Below, one piece after another: positions 22,776 through 32,015 of a DNA stretch of 50,372 nt. The stretch covers positions 1-50,372 of the forward strand of contig CAIJFH010000015.1 in NCBI GenBank assembly GCA_903819895.1, written 5' to 3'. The notes beneath the pieces were generated by a model. That model was not told where the DNA came from. It was given only the letters and a program-made list of their open reading frames with translations, and ran no database searches. Each line of letters begins with the position of its first letter. The stretch's first letter is position 1. The stretch is from Candidatus Adlerbacteria bacterium. Its GTDB lineage: Bacteria; Patescibacteriota; Minisyncoccia; Phycocordibacterales; SBAW01. Both the position numbers and the translations under genes were made by a program.

Positions 22776-25505
22776 ATGATTGAAGCAATTGTAGAGTTTG
22801 CCGTGCTAGCAATATTTTTCCTGTCATTATGGTTGATTGATTTTGTGTTTGATTTGCGTAGAAATATTGCAACACAGAAATTTCGTAATCAGAGTTCTTG
22901 GGTGGCATACTTATGCCCAACTATCGTTGCTACTGATATATTGATGCCGATATTTTTCTATTGGTTATTGCGCGTTGATATGCGTATAGCTGTATCAGAT
23001 TTTTTTATTCTATCGTTCTTCTCTCTAATATTTTTTGTGTGGTATTGGAGCATTGATGTGATTGAATTGAAAAATTTATCACCAATGCGGTTTGCGGCTG
23101 GTGCGATTGGTAAAGAGGGGGATATGTTTGATTTTAAGGATTCCGCAGAAAGTGTGGCGATGCGTCTGATGGGAGTGAAACAGCATGTTAACGTTATTGG
23201 CATATATGGGTTTCCGGGGTTTGGAAAATCCTCTTTTGCACGAATGATAATCGAGCACTTGCCCCAAGAAGAAACGCTCTACACTTTCATATCACTCACT
23301 GAGACAAATGAAGCCAAAGATTTCTCGATTTTGTTTGCAGAAAGGTGGTTTGCTTCACTGAAAGAAAGGTATCCAAAGTTCGATACGACTCTTGCTGTGC
23401 CATTTATGCAATCTATTTTGCGCGAGTCAGGTAATGGGATTCTAGCGTCAATCTTTGAGCTTTTACCTGCCCTAAATAAGGGTCTACAATCTACAGAGGC
23501 AGCAGTGTGCGACTCAGCGCTACCGCCTCCAGGTAGGAAATTAGTGACACCTGAGATTGCAAATGTGTTTGGAAATGTCCAAAAAGTCCAAGAGAAGTTA
23601 TGGGTTGTGATGATCGATGAAATTGAACGCGCTCGGTTTGATGAAATATATCGAGTGGTTGAAATCATTGAGCGCTTTAAAAACGAAGGACGCACGGGAA
23701 TGCCTGTTCGAGTCGTGTTTATGTTATGTGTTTCTGACGCTAGTCTACGACGATACTTACAAAAATATAACCCCACAAATGAATTAACGCACCTCATTTG
23801 GGATTTTTTCTTCGGTGGTTCAAAAAGTTTGACTTTGTCACCTATTTTCTTACCGCCCGTATCGTATGAAAATAAGTTGGGATATTTCAAAGATAGATTA
23901 ATTACATTTAATAACTCACTTGATGAGAATCAAAGAAAACCAGACCTAGAAAATAATTTGGAGTATGCGTATTTTGACACAACATCTCTTCCTTTCGAAA
24001 CTGAAATAGAAGAAAGGGGCAGAATCTCTCGCGTGTTTGGAATAATTGGATTTTCGCCTCGATTAATTGATCGTTGTATAAATGGGCTCTATTTCACCTT
24101 TGGTACGTATAGGAGTGAGTCGTACGTATCAAAACCAACCGTAAGAATGAGCGATTTACTCATTATGGAATATGTCCGAATTGAGTATCCACACATCATA
24201 CCTTTTCTGACAGAATATGCCGACGACTTTCGCTCCCAATTTGCCAACCGCGGGCTCACTATGCAGGGGCTCGATTCTCACTTTAAGCGAAGAGATCTTA
24301 AAGAAGGTAAAGGCAGGGTTGCTGATCAGGTTGCTCAAGCGTCGAAGAAGTATGACATGGACGAGAATGAGAAGAGCCGTGTTGAAGAACTCGTTGCTTT
24401 TATATCGTATACGGCATATGAATTTTGGAACTCATATCGTGATATGTCCGTTGACTCAAAGAGGTCACGTTTCGGAACATTGTCAGATCCCTACGAACTT
24501 TGGAATTATTTGCACATGACAGATGGTGAAGAAGGGTCTCCTTATGCACGACTAGACGCTCTATACTTTCAGCACCAGCAAGGTCAGTTAATTCTCCCGA
24601 ACTTGTCGTTGTTGGAGTTGCACGAGTATTCGCGTTTTTCAGATGAGATTACTGATGCCAAGATGGAAACGCATCTTGGTGTGCTCCAAGATGTAAAGCG
24701 GCGGTTAGTAAACGGAGAGGTCGAGGTTCGACCAGGAGATATTGGCGATACCATTTACGACACAATTATATACGATTTCGTCCACACACTTCTTGTTCTT
24801 GTAGAGAAAGCTAAAAATACTGCTGGAGAGGATACGAAATATTCCTCGCATATTATGGATGAAGTTGTGAAGGCGCTAGACCAACTAATGAGGTCACCAA
24901 AGATTACTATTGGTGGAAAATTTATTATACTCAACTCGTTTGCTAATGATACGCGAGGGGGTGTTAGTGATATACATCGACGTTTTCGTGAAGCGTTCGC
25001 ATATATGCTAGAGCAAAACAAACCAATAATAATCCACATGATTAAGAGTGTGTTTGATGAATATGAGCAAAAATACGTGAGAGGCAATGAAAGTTTGTAC
25101 GATTATGAAGAGAATTTCTTTTACGTTATGTATCAAGGATGGTCTGGAGATAATAGTAGGGACAAAGAAATTAGGGACATACGTGATATGGCAAAACGAG
25201 GACTCGGCTCACACCCTGTCGCTCTCGAAAAGTACTGGGATCGTTATAAATCAAACGGAAAGAACTTCCAGGAAGTACTAAGGAATGATTTTGATGATAG
25301 AAACAACAATGCGCTATATATGCCCCTTGCAACTTTAGTTGAAATCACGGAGAAGGTAGATAATCTCCCCGAGAAGATTCAACAGAAACTTGCCTTTTGG
25401 AGACCCGCTGTAGATGCGCTTATGTTCCAGGCACGAGAGCAACTAGAGAGCAGTAATGAAACTTTGAGATATGTGCTTATTAAAAAAGGTCTACTTGAAA
25501 AATAA
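22776..25505 (+). CDS. Membrane-anchored KAP-type P-loop NTPase
   Basis: This 909-aa protein has three N-terminal membrane helices (about residues 2-26, 48-66 and 70-92), then a P-loop NTPase domain. Walker A is GFPGFGKS (145-152). Walker B is LWVVMIDEIERA (275-286, D281 E282). The order is that of KAP-family NTPases (Kidins220/ARMS and PifA type), which are membrane-associated STAND-like ATPases; PifA excludes phage T7. The C-terminal 500 residues are charged and helical with no domain I recognise. The DNA is far more AT-rich than its neighbours and uses AT-ending codons, so recent transfer is likely. A defence role is plausible but inferred. Confidence 0.85.
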   Translation: MIEAIVEFAVLAIFFLSLWLIDFVFDLRRNIATQKFRNQSSWVAYLCPTIVATDILMPIFFYWLLRVDMRIAVSDFFILSFFSLIFFVWYWSIDVIELKNLSPMRFAAGAIGKEGDMFDFKDSAESVAMRLMGVKQHVNVIGIYGFPGFGKSSFARMIIEHLPQEETLYTFISLTETNEAKDFSILFAERWFASLKERYPKFDTTLAVPFMQSILRESGNGILASIFELLPALNKGLQSTEAAVCDSALPPPGRKLVTPEIANVFGNVQKVQEKLWVVMIDEIERARFDEIYRVVEIIERFKNEGRTGMPVRVVFMLCVSDASLRRYLQKYNPTNELTHLIWDFFFGGSKSLTLSPIFLPPVSYENKLGYFKDRLITFNNSLDENQRKPDLENNLEYAYFDTTSLPFETEIEERGRISRVFGIIGFSPRLIDRCINGLYFTFGTYRSESYVSKPTVRMSDLLIMEYVRIEYPHIIPFLTEYADDFRSQFANRGLTMQGLDSHFKRRDLKEGKGRVADQVAQASKKYDMDENEKSRVEELVAFISYTAYEFWNSYRDMSVDSKRSRFGTLSDPYELWNYLHMTDGEEGSPYARLDALYFQHQQGQLILPNLSLLELHEYSRFSDEITDAKMETHLGVLQDVKRRLVNGEVEVRPGDIGDTIYDTIIYDFVHTLLVLVEKAKNTAGEDTKYSSHIMDEVVKALDQLMRSPKITIGGKFIILNSFANDTRGGVSDIHRRFREAFAYMLEQNKPIIIHMIKSVFDEYEQKYVRGNESLYDYEENFFYVMYQGWSGDNSRDKEIRDIRDMAKRGLGSHPVALEKYWDRYKSNGKNFQEVLRNDFDDRNNNALYMPLATLVEITEKVDNLPEKIQQKLAFWRPAVDALMFQAREQLESSNETLRYVLIKKGLLEK

Positions 25506-25584
25506 TGTTCTAAAAACACACTTGATGGTATCGAGTTGTATGCCCTGCCGAGTTTTAGATACGGAGGACGGATTTCCGTGGCAG

Positions 25585-26262
25585 TTACATCCCAATTGAT
25601 TTAAGGAGGATGCTCAGCTCGCCGGATTGGATCGGGCGGTACTCGCCGGCTCGCAGGCGGCCGAGAGTGACATTCATAATGCGAACACGCTTGAGGTCGA
25701 CCACGTGCTGGCCGAGCGCTTCGCACATGCGGCGGATCTGATGCTTTTTGCCCTCGGTAAGAATGATGGCAAATACGCGCGAGCTGCGCACTTCGACCTG
25801 GCAGGGCAGGGTGACGTGGTCGCCGATGTCAACGCCGCGCTCCATCTGTGTGGCAAAGTTGGGTGGTAGTGCGTCGCGGCAGGTGACTTCGTACTCTTTC
25901 TCGTGCACATATTTTGGGTTGAGCAGCGGGTCGGTGATCCGGCCGTCGTCGGTAAGGATGATGAGCCCGTAGGAATCTTTGTCGAGCCGCCCGATAGGGA
26001 AGACACCCGCAATGGGCACGATGTCCTCGATCGACTCCTCGTCGCCCTGTGGCGAGTGGGTGATGATGCCGCGCGGTTTGTGGTAGGCAAAGTAGCGATA
26101 CTTTTTGGGGCGAAAGGTCACCTCGACCACGTCGTCCTCGCCCACTTGGTCGCCCAGTTTGGCCGGGGCGCCATTGAGCATGACGCGCCCACGAGAGATC
26201 ATCTCGTCGGCCTCGCGGCGTGTGCAGTACTTTTGCATCGCGAGATATTTATTGATCCGCAT
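25585..26262 (-). CDS. rRNA pseudouridine synthase, RsuA/RluB/E/F family
   Basis: This 225-aa enzyme converts a specific uridine in rRNA to pseudouridine. An S4 RNA-binding domain covers residues 1-50 (MRINKYLAMQKYCTRREADE). The catalytic domain contains GRLDKDSYGLIILTDDG, where D94 is the catalytic aspartate, and the downstream EGKKHQIRRMCEALG block. Which rRNA position it modifies cannot be decided. The start at 26262 is preceded by a TATATA element 4-6 bp upstream. It is divergent from uppS. Confidence 0.93.
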   Translation of the reverse strand: MRINKYLAMQKYCTRREADEMISRGRVMLNGAPAKLGDQVGEDDVVEVTFRPKKYRYFAYHKPRGIITHSPQGDEESIEDIVPIAGVFPIGRLDKDSYGLIILTDDGRITDPLLNPKYVHEKEYEVTCRDALPPNFATQMERGVDIGDHVTLPCQVEVRSSRVFAIILTEGKKHQIRRMCEALGQHVVDLKRVRIMNVTLGRLRAGEYRPIQSGELSILLKSIGM

Positions 26263-26342
26263 CGCGTATATATACCACAGAGAACCTTTGTGCGATATGT
26301 GGAGTTATAGTAGCGTTCTCGTGTCTCGCATAGTTTAGAGTA

Positions 26343-27050
26343 ATGAATACGCTACCTCATACCCCCACGTGTGTCGGCATTATCCTCGACGGCAATCGCC
26401 GCTTTGCACGCGAGCACGGCGTGCCCGTTGTCGAGGGGTATCGCCGTGGGTTTGATGCGCTCGAGCGAGTGGTGTTGGCAGCGCAGGAGCGGGGCATCGC
26501 ACACGTGGTGGTGTACGGGTTCTCGACCGAAAATTGGCAACGGCCCGAGGGAGAGGTTGCGTCGTTGATGCAGTTGTTTGAGATGATTGCGCGCGAGGGT
26601 TTGGGGCAGATTATGCAAAAAGGTGTCGCGCTGCGGTTTGTGGGCCAGCGCGAGCGATTCTCCCTCGAGCTGCAGCACTTGATGGATGGGCTCGAGGAGC
26701 GCAGCCCCGCCAACGCACGCTGCACCTTGTGGGTGTGTCTCTCCTACGGTGGCCGTGCAGAAATTGTGCACGCGGCGCAGCGTGCTGCGCAGAGTGGCAA
26801 GGAGATTACCGAAGAGACATTGGCAAAGTATTTATGGACAGCGGGTTTGCCCGACGCCACGGTGGCGATGCCCGACCCCGATCTGATTATCCGCGCTGGC
26901 GGCGAGCAGCGGCTCTCCAACTTTTTGCTCTGGCAATCCGCCTACAGCGAGCTCTTTTTTGTCGACACGTTGTGGCCCGCGTTTACGGTTGACGACTTTG
27001 ACGCAATCCTCGCCGAGTACGCCACGCGCTCCCGCCGCATGGGTGCATAG
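26343..27050 (+). CDS. uppS: Isoprenyl (undecaprenyl) diphosphate synthase
   Basis: This 235-aa cis-prenyltransferase makes the C55 lipid carrier for peptidoglycan and other surface polymers. The catalytic D16 lies in IILDGNRRFA (usual form MDGNGRWA), followed by GYRRGFDALERV. The C-terminal signature IIRAGGEQRLSNFLLWQSAY and WPAF match the family. Length is normal. It stands between the divergent pseudouridine synthase gene and the convergent TMEM175 gene, with only 5 bp to the latter stop codon. Confidence 0.95.
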   Translation: MNTLPHTPTCVGIILDGNRRFAREHGVPVVEGYRRGFDALERVVLAAQERGIAHVVVYGFSTENWQRPEGEVASLMQLFEMIAREGLGQIMQKGVALRFVGQRERFSLELQHLMDGLEERSPANARCTLWVCLSYGGRAEIVHAAQRAAQSGKEITEETLAKYLWTAGLPDATVAMPDPDLIIRAGGEQRLSNFLLWQSAYSELFFVDTLWPAFTVDDFDAILAEYATRSRRMGA

Positions 27051-27055
27051 CAAAT

Positions 27056-27697
27056 TTAGGCCCCTTTCTTTTTATTGCGGGCAGTAAAGGTGGCGATGCG
27101 CTGCAACATGTTAAAGGAGCCCGGCGTGGTGTTAAAGATAACCGGCAGGGCAAAAAACAGGAGCGAGAAGTCGTCGTGGATGAGTGCCGCCGCGACACCC
27201 AAGGTCGAACAGCCCAGGGTGAGATAGGTGCGCAGGATACCGCGTCGCAGCATGCTCGGGCTGATGTCGGAGGTGTCTATCTCGTCGCTCGCCTCTGCGT
27301 AGTTGATGATGATGAGCGTGACAATACTGATGATGGCAAGGTTTACGCCATAGACCACGCCCGACAGCGGCATCTCGGGGTAGGTACCCAAGAGTTGTGC
27401 CGAAAAGGGGATGAGCGCGATGAACGCAAGGTAGAGGATGTTGAGCAGTGCCAGCACGCGGTCGATATTTTTGGTAAAGACGCTGTAGATAAAATGGTGC
27501 GAAAGCCAAAACATCGCGAGCACAAGAAACGACACGAAGTAGGAGAGGAAGAGTGGTCCCAGCGCCAGCAGTGCGCTCCACAACCCGGCGTCGGTGCTGC
27601 CACTCTGGAGCGTCGGCACCTTGATTGAGAAGACGAGTATCGTCATCACGATTGAGAAGACGCCGTCGGAGAGTGCCTCAAGCCGCGCTTTATTCAT
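27056..27697 (-). CDS. TMEM175-family potassium channel-like membrane protein (DUF1211)
   Basis: This 213-aa protein begins MNKARLEALSDGVFSIVMTI, the conserved first-helix signature of prokaryotic TMEM175 channels, in which this helix lines the pore. About six membrane helices are visible and the size is typical for one bacterial subunit, which assembles as a tetramer. The ATG at 27697 is selected over upstream codons because a TATAGT -10 ends 7 bp before it. It shares its upstream region with the divergent surface-protein gene and the 11-bp direct repeats. Confidence 0.9.
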   Translation of the reverse strand: MNKARLEALSDGVFSIVMTILVFSIKVPTLQSGSTDAGLWSALLALGPLFLSYFVSFLVLAMFWLSHHFIYSVFTKNIDRVLALLNILYLAFIALIPFSAQLLGTYPEMPLSGVVYGVNLAIISIVTLIIINYAEASDEIDTSDISPSMLRRGILRTYLTLGCSTLGVAAALIHDDFSLLFFALPVIFNTTPGSFNMLQRIATFTARNKKKGA

Positions 27698-27743
27698 ACC
27701 TAGTACTATAGCACGCAACTTTTTTGATGTAGAGACGTCACAT

Positions 27744-27776
27744 CGGTTCACGCCCGGTTCACGCCCGGTTCACGCT
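27744..27776 (+). promoter_or_regulatory. Three tandem 11-bp direct repeats (PhoB/OmpR-box-like)
   Basis: CGGTTCACGCC occurs at 27744-27754 and 27755-27765, and again with one change at 27766-27776. Each unit can be read as a 7-bp GGTTCAC plus a 4-bp spacer, the geometry of PhoB/OmpR-family response-regulator sites. The last repeat ends 7 bp before the -10 TATACT at 27784-27789, where no standard -35 exists. Confidence 0.6.
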
Positions 27777-27783
27777 GTCTTTT

Positions 27784-27789
27784 TATACT
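27784..27789 (+). promoter_or_regulatory. -10 hexamer TATACT of the SdrD-B surface-protein gene
   Basis: TATACT follows the triple repeat. The leader to ATG 27848 is about 50 nt, unlike the leaderless genes nearby. Confidence 0.5.
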
Positions 27790-27847
27790 GACGGTGCAGC
27801 GTGTTGTGCGTTTTATCAGCATTATCAACGTAACAAAAGTACTAGGT

Positions 27848-30031
27848 ATGATGAAAAAATTACTTCTCTCGGTCTCTGCGTCGTTGTTCGCTGCGGCACT
27901 GCTTGTGGTGCCGGCGGTGAGTTCGGCAGCGCTGGTGCCATCACCAGCGCCGTGTGCCGTCGTGGGCACGCCGTTCCTCAACATCACGCAGCATATTACT
28001 AACGACCCCGACTCGGGTAACCACGGCAACTGGGCGACCGATGCCTTTACCGAGCATGTGAGCGTTTGGGTGGGCACCGATGGTGCGACGTGGTGTGCCA
28101 ACGCGAGCACGACCGACGGCACGTTTGTGACCACCGGGCCGCTTTCGCCACAGGCAGGCGTGGCATTGGGTTCGGGTGTCACGGGCACCTTCACTGGCGG
28201 TGAGAATTACACCATCCCCTCGTCGGTGACGCTTGCGCCAAGCTACAGCACTACGACGCCGCAGTCGATTGTCTTGCCAGACAGCGCGGTGGCGCAGTTT
28301 TCGTGGTGGGTTAACCAAGCGTTCCCCAGCGTTGCGTCCACCTCGGGCTCGTCCTATGTCAACAGCTACTACCTGACGTATGTCACGCCCAGTAATGGCT
28401 CGTGGATAGATGCCGACACGGCGTCGCTGGGTGATCAAAACCCCGGTGACATCACTGGCTCGTCAACACCTGTTGCACCGCAGACAGTGACCGTCACTAT
28501 CGACAAGTTTGTTGATGGCAAAGCAGCATCATCTACTGCGTCGACCACGGCATCCTTCCCGATGCATGCGTCGTGGGTCATTGGTGGCGTTGCGGGGAGC
28601 GGCGACTTTGCGCTTGGTACCGTGGGCTTCAATAGTCCTAACGCCTACGAGGCGGTTACGGGGGCGATGGCGACGAGCTCCAGCTACTCGGTCAACGAGG
28701 ATACAACGGGCGCCGTTGTTGGTGCAAGTTGTAGCACTGGCGACCCGTACGCGTTGGTGGGCTACTCGACTGGCGCCACCTTGGCCGCAGCGAAAAATGG
28801 TGTCGTGAGTACCACTACGCCAAACTTCGCAACGCTGCCAAGTAATGAGTATGTCATAGTGTGGAATAAGAGTTGCCCGAAAACTCCACCGCCAGCAACG
28901 ACGCTCAAGGTGCACATTCTCAAGTATCTTGATGGTGCGGTTGCGACTGCGGCAAGCTCAAGCAACTATCTCTTCCCAATGACAGCAACGTGGAGTGCGA
29001 CAAACATCGGCGCGGGCGCCGGCACGTATGTGCTTGGCGCCAACTTCGGTGGCGCATCAAACCTCTATGGTGCTGACACGGCTGCGATGAGCACGCCTGC
29101 CGACTACACGATATCGGAGATCACCAACGATGTTGATAGTTCAAGCAAGGTGTTGCCCACAACTGCCGCATGTGCGGTCGGCAACTATCGACTCGATGGC
29201 TACAAGACCAGCGCGGTGAGCTTTGCGGACGCAGCGACACAACCATTGTCGACGACGACGCCAAACTTCTCGCAGATTAGCAATGATCGCTATGTGATCG
29301 TTGCTAACGAGACGTGTACTGCGACCACCACACCACCCACCACGGGGGCAGGCGAGATTCGTGGCATCAAGTATGCCGACCGCGATGGCGACGGTGATGC
29401 GGATGATATGCACCAGCGTATCCCGGGTGTGACTATCTACCTCGACACCAACAACAATGGTGTGCTCGACCCGGGTGAGCCGTCGATGGTCACCAACGCG
29501 CAAGGCGTCTACGACTTCACCAACCTGGCGCCGGGCACCTACTATGTGCGCGAGGTAGTGCCGCCGGGCTGGATGCAGACCATGCCACACAGTGGTGTCT
29601 ACAAGGTTGTCTTGGGTGCAGGCAAGATTGTCCGCAACAAGAACTTTGGCGACTTCAAACTCGGAACGATTTCGGGTATGAAGTATAACGACGCTAATGC
29701 CAATGGCCGCAAGGATGCAAACGAAGTTGGGCTTTCGGGTTGGACAATCAACCTCAAGGGGCCACATGGGTTCAGCACCTCAACCGTGACTGATGCAAGT
29801 GGCGACTACTCGTTTAGCAACCTCGGGGCTGGGTTGTACACGCTCTCGGAGGTGCAGCAAAGCGGATGGACGCAGACCGCGCATCCGGGGTTTGTCTGGA
29901 TTCTCTCGGGTACCACCTCCACCAACGACAACTTTGGTAACACACAGCAAAAACCAAAGAGTGGTAAGGGTGGTAGATGGAACGATGATTGGGGTTGGAA
30001 TAATCAAGGCAACATCTGGTCAGACAACTAA
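27848..30031 (+). CDS. Secreted surface protein with SdrD B-like repeats
   Basis: This 727-aa protein has a signal peptide (MMKKLLLSVSASLFAAALLV..., cleavage near SSA). Residues 30-210 form a unique N-domain. Two related domains of about 125 residues follow, starting at TVTVTIDKFVDGKA and TLKVHILKYLDGAV. Then come two SdrD B-like domains (GEIRGIKYADRDGDGDAD with VTIYLDTNNNGVLDPGEP, and GTISGMKYNDANANGRKD), which bind calcium in staphylococcal relatives. The C-terminus is Gly/Trp/Asn/Lys-rich with no LPXTG or transmembrane anchor. It is probably an extracellular adhesin or stalk. The DNA upstream carries a response-regulator-like repeat array. Confidence 0.88.
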   Translation: MMKKLLLSVSASLFAAALLVVPAVSSAALVPSPAPCAVVGTPFLNITQHITNDPDSGNHGNWATDAFTEHVSVWVGTDGATWCANASTTDGTFVTTGPLSPQAGVALGSGVTGTFTGGENYTIPSSVTLAPSYSTTTPQSIVLPDSAVAQFSWWVNQAFPSVASTSGSSYVNSYYLTYVTPSNGSWIDADTASLGDQNPGDITGSSTPVAPQTVTVTIDKFVDGKAASSTASTTASFPMHASWVIGGVAGSGDFALGTVGFNSPNAYEAVTGAMATSSSYSVNEDTTGAVVGASCSTGDPYALVGYSTGATLAAAKNGVVSTTTPNFATLPSNEYVIVWNKSCPKTPPPATTLKVHILKYLDGAVATAASSSNYLFPMTATWSATNIGAGAGTYVLGANFGGASNLYGADTAAMSTPADYTISEITNDVDSSSKVLPTTAACAVGNYRLDGYKTSAVSFADAATQPLSTTTPNFSQISNDRYVIVANETCTATTTPPTTGAGEIRGIKYADRDGDGDADDMHQRIPGVTIYLDTNNNGVLDPGEPSMVTNAQGVYDFTNLAPGTYYVREVVPPGWMQTMPHSGVYKVVLGAGKIVRNKNFGDFKLGTISGMKYNDANANGRKDANEVGLSGWTINLKGPHGFSTSTVTDASGDYSFSNLGAGLYTLSEVQQSGWTQTAHPGFVWILSGTTSTNDNFGNTQQKPKSGKGGRWNDDWGWNNQGNIWSDN

Positions 30032-30053
30032 ACACATCTATTTGGTGTGCGAT

Positions 30054-30088
30054 ACAAAAACGTCCTGCCTCGTGCGGGGCGTTTTTGT
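30054..30088 (+). terminator. Terminator of the surface-protein gene
   Basis: ACAAAAACG (30054-30062) pairs with CGTTTTTGT (30080-30088), with a further CCTC/GGGG pairing inside; the T run gives a typical tail. Confidence 0.85.
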
Positions 30089-30229
30089 GTGGGGAGGGAA
30101 GGTGCTCACTCTATACTCATCCTGATGTACTACACTCTAGGGAGTCGAAGGATTTCTAACAACCTGTGTCACGCTATGGCGGTTCTTTTCTTTTATTTTT
30201 TACCAGAAGCACTAACTACTACTACTTGT

Positions 30230-30886
30230 ATGAATAACGCAATCACGTCTCGTCGTATGTCTACCCCCGTTCGATATGTCGCTGAGGTCGGAGTGGGCTC
30301 GGTGTTGTTGCTCGCGATGCTGCTCCCATTTGTGGGTCATGCCGATGTACTCACTCGTCAACTTGATCTTGGTGCGTCGGGCGCGGACGTCTCGTCGCTC
30401 CAAACCTACTTGGCACAAGACAACACCATCTACCCGCAGGGTTTGGTGACCGGATATTTCGGATCCCTCACTGCGTCTGCTGTATCAAATTTCCAGAGTG
30501 CGAACGGGTTGTCGCCCGTTGGCCGTGTTGGCCCGCAGACCCTCGCGGTGCTTAATCTTAAGATAGGCGGCGGTGCGGCTGCGCCTACCATCTCGGGTGT
30601 CGCTGTGGGCACGACCGCAAACAACGCCACAGTAAACTGGATGACCAACGAGAACGCAAAGGGCGTCGTCTACTACAGCGCGAGCCCGCTTAGCGTCACC
30701 GAGCAGCCGCACTCGGCAATTGTGAGCGGTATGACCGCAATGACGGATACCAACCTCCGCACGTCGCAAAGTGTCTCGCTCTCGGGGCTCCAGCCACACA
30801 CGGTGTACTACTACCTGATCTACACAACCGACCAAAGTGGCAACGTGAGTGTCACGTGGCCGTCGACCTTCCAAACGACGAGTTAA
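30230..30886 (+). CDS. Exported peptidoglycan-binding (PG_binding_1) plus FN3-like protein
   Basis: This 218-aa protein has an N-terminal signal or anchor (hydrophobic residues 24-40, then HADV). Residues 42-112 match a peptidoglycan-binding type 1 domain: LDLGASGADVSSLQTYLAQ, GYFGSLTASAVSNFQ, GRVGPQTLAVLN. Residues 120-218 look like a fibronectin type III fold (NNATVNWMTNENAKGVVYY, LSGLQPHTVYYYLI). It probably anchors to the cell wall and displays the FN3 domain. An alternative ATG lies at 30257. It is followed by a terminator. Confidence 0.88.
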   Translation: MNNAITSRRMSTPVRYVAEVGVGSVLLLAMLLPFVGHADVLTRQLDLGASGADVSSLQTYLAQDNTIYPQGLVTGYFGSLTASAVSNFQSANGLSPVGRVGPQTLAVLNLKIGGGAAAPTISGVAVGTTANNATVNWMTNENAKGVVYYSASPLSVTEQPHSAIVSGMTAMTDTNLRTSQSVSLSGLQPHTVYYYLIYTTDQSGNVSVTWPSTFQTTS

Positions 30887-30908
30887 GCAATCGTCCAAGG
30901 TAGCCAGG

Positions 30909-30939
30909 AATCGCTCTCAACTACAGTGAGGGCGATTTT
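30909..30939 (+). terminator. Terminator after the PG-binding protein gene
   Basis: AATCGC-T-CTCA (30909-30919) pairs with TGAG-G-GCGATT (30927-30937), followed by TT. Confidence 0.75.
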
Positions 30940-30973
30940 GGTATATGTGGTACACTAGAGTCGTGACACCGCT

Positions 30974-32011
30974 ATGACCTATTTCCCGGGCGACGACCCA
31001 TTCGCCGACACGCAGCTTGGCAACGCGCTCACGCGTGCCATTGTCAACACCATCCACGAACCATTCTTAGTGCTCGACTCGGACTTGCGGATTATTGTCG
31101 CAAGTCGTTCTTTTTATACAAAGTTTCAGGTCACCAAAGCAGAGATCCAAGGCGAATTGTTTTATGAGATCGGCGATGGTCAGTACAACATCCCTGCGCT
31201 GCGGCACTTTCTCAGCAACATCATCCCCGAGCACTCGGCGTTGAAAGAGTACAAACTCCAACACGACTTCCCGGCAATCGGGCGGCACACGCTACTGATT
31301 AGTGCGCGCGAGGTGCTCTATGAAAACAGCGCGCGCAGGCATCTCTTGCTCACGATAGGGGATATTACAGGCCAAGAACTCATCGAAGAGGAGCGAGAGA
31401 AGTTGTCAAAACAAAAGGATCTGATGATCAAAGAGATGAAGCATCGCATGGCAAACAGTTTGCAGTTGATCGCGAGCATCTTGATCCTGAAGTCCGAGGC
31501 GGTCGAGTCGCCCGAGGTGCGCTCGCATCTCCAGGATGCACACGAGCGCATCATGTCGATCGCGACGGTCGAGCAGTTTCTCGACACGACTAGTTTAAAC
31601 GAGGAGGTCGAGGTGGGCCCCTACCTCACCGAATTGTGCGGCAGTTTGGCAACGAGTATGATTAGTGAGGGCAGGCCATTGGCGCTTGTCGTAGAGTCGG
31701 GTGGCGGCATGGTCACTTCGGCCGAGGGCATTAGTATCGGGCTCATTACGGCAGAGTTGGCTATTAACGCAATCAAACATGCGTTCCCCGGGGATATGCC
31801 CGGCACGATTGTCGTTGCGTTTAAGATAAGTCCAGGCGGATGGTTGCTGTCGGTGACCGATAATGGCGTTGGCATGCAGACACGCGTGGCGCGCAAGGAG
31901 GGTCTTGGCACCACGATTGTCCAATCGCTCGCGCGACAACTCGACGCGACGGTAGAGACCACGACCGGGCCGCAGGGTACTCGTGTTTCGATTATACACA
32001 CAACACTATAA
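30974..32011 (+). CDS. PAS sensor histidine kinase, HisKA_2/HWE-like
   Basis: This 345-aa kinase has an N-terminal PAS domain (about residues 20-135, VNTIHEPFLVLDSDLRI), then a HisKA_2-type dimerisation helix with H157 in KEMKHRMANSLQLIASIL, and a HATPase_c domain with the N box ITAELAINAIKHAF, G1 VTDNGVGM and G2 GLGTTIV. There is no signal peptide or membrane helix, so it senses a cytoplasmic signal. No response regulator is encoded in the window. A TACACT -10 lies 17 bp upstream. It is 4 bp from msrB and may share its transcript. Confidence 0.9.
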   Translation: MTYFPGDDPFADTQLGNALTRAIVNTIHEPFLVLDSDLRIIVASRSFYTKFQVTKAEIQGELFYEIGDGQYNIPALRHFLSNIIPEHSALKEYKLQHDFPAIGRHTLLISAREVLYENSARRHLLLTIGDITGQELIEEEREKLSKQKDLMIKEMKHRMANSLQLIASILILKSEAVESPEVRSHLQDAHERIMSIATVEQFLDTTSLNEEVEVGPYLTELCGSLATSMISEGRPLALVVESGGGMVTSAEGISIGLITAELAINAIKHAFPGDMPGTIVVAFKISPGGWLLSVTDNGVGMQTRVARKEGLGTTIVQSLARQLDATVETTTGPQGTRVSIIHTTL

Positions 32012-32015
32012 AACT

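Noticed and set aside
27744-27776. CRISPR or satellite array
   Set aside because: There are only three contiguous 11-bp units without spacers and no cas genes; promoter-proximal regulatory repeats fit better.
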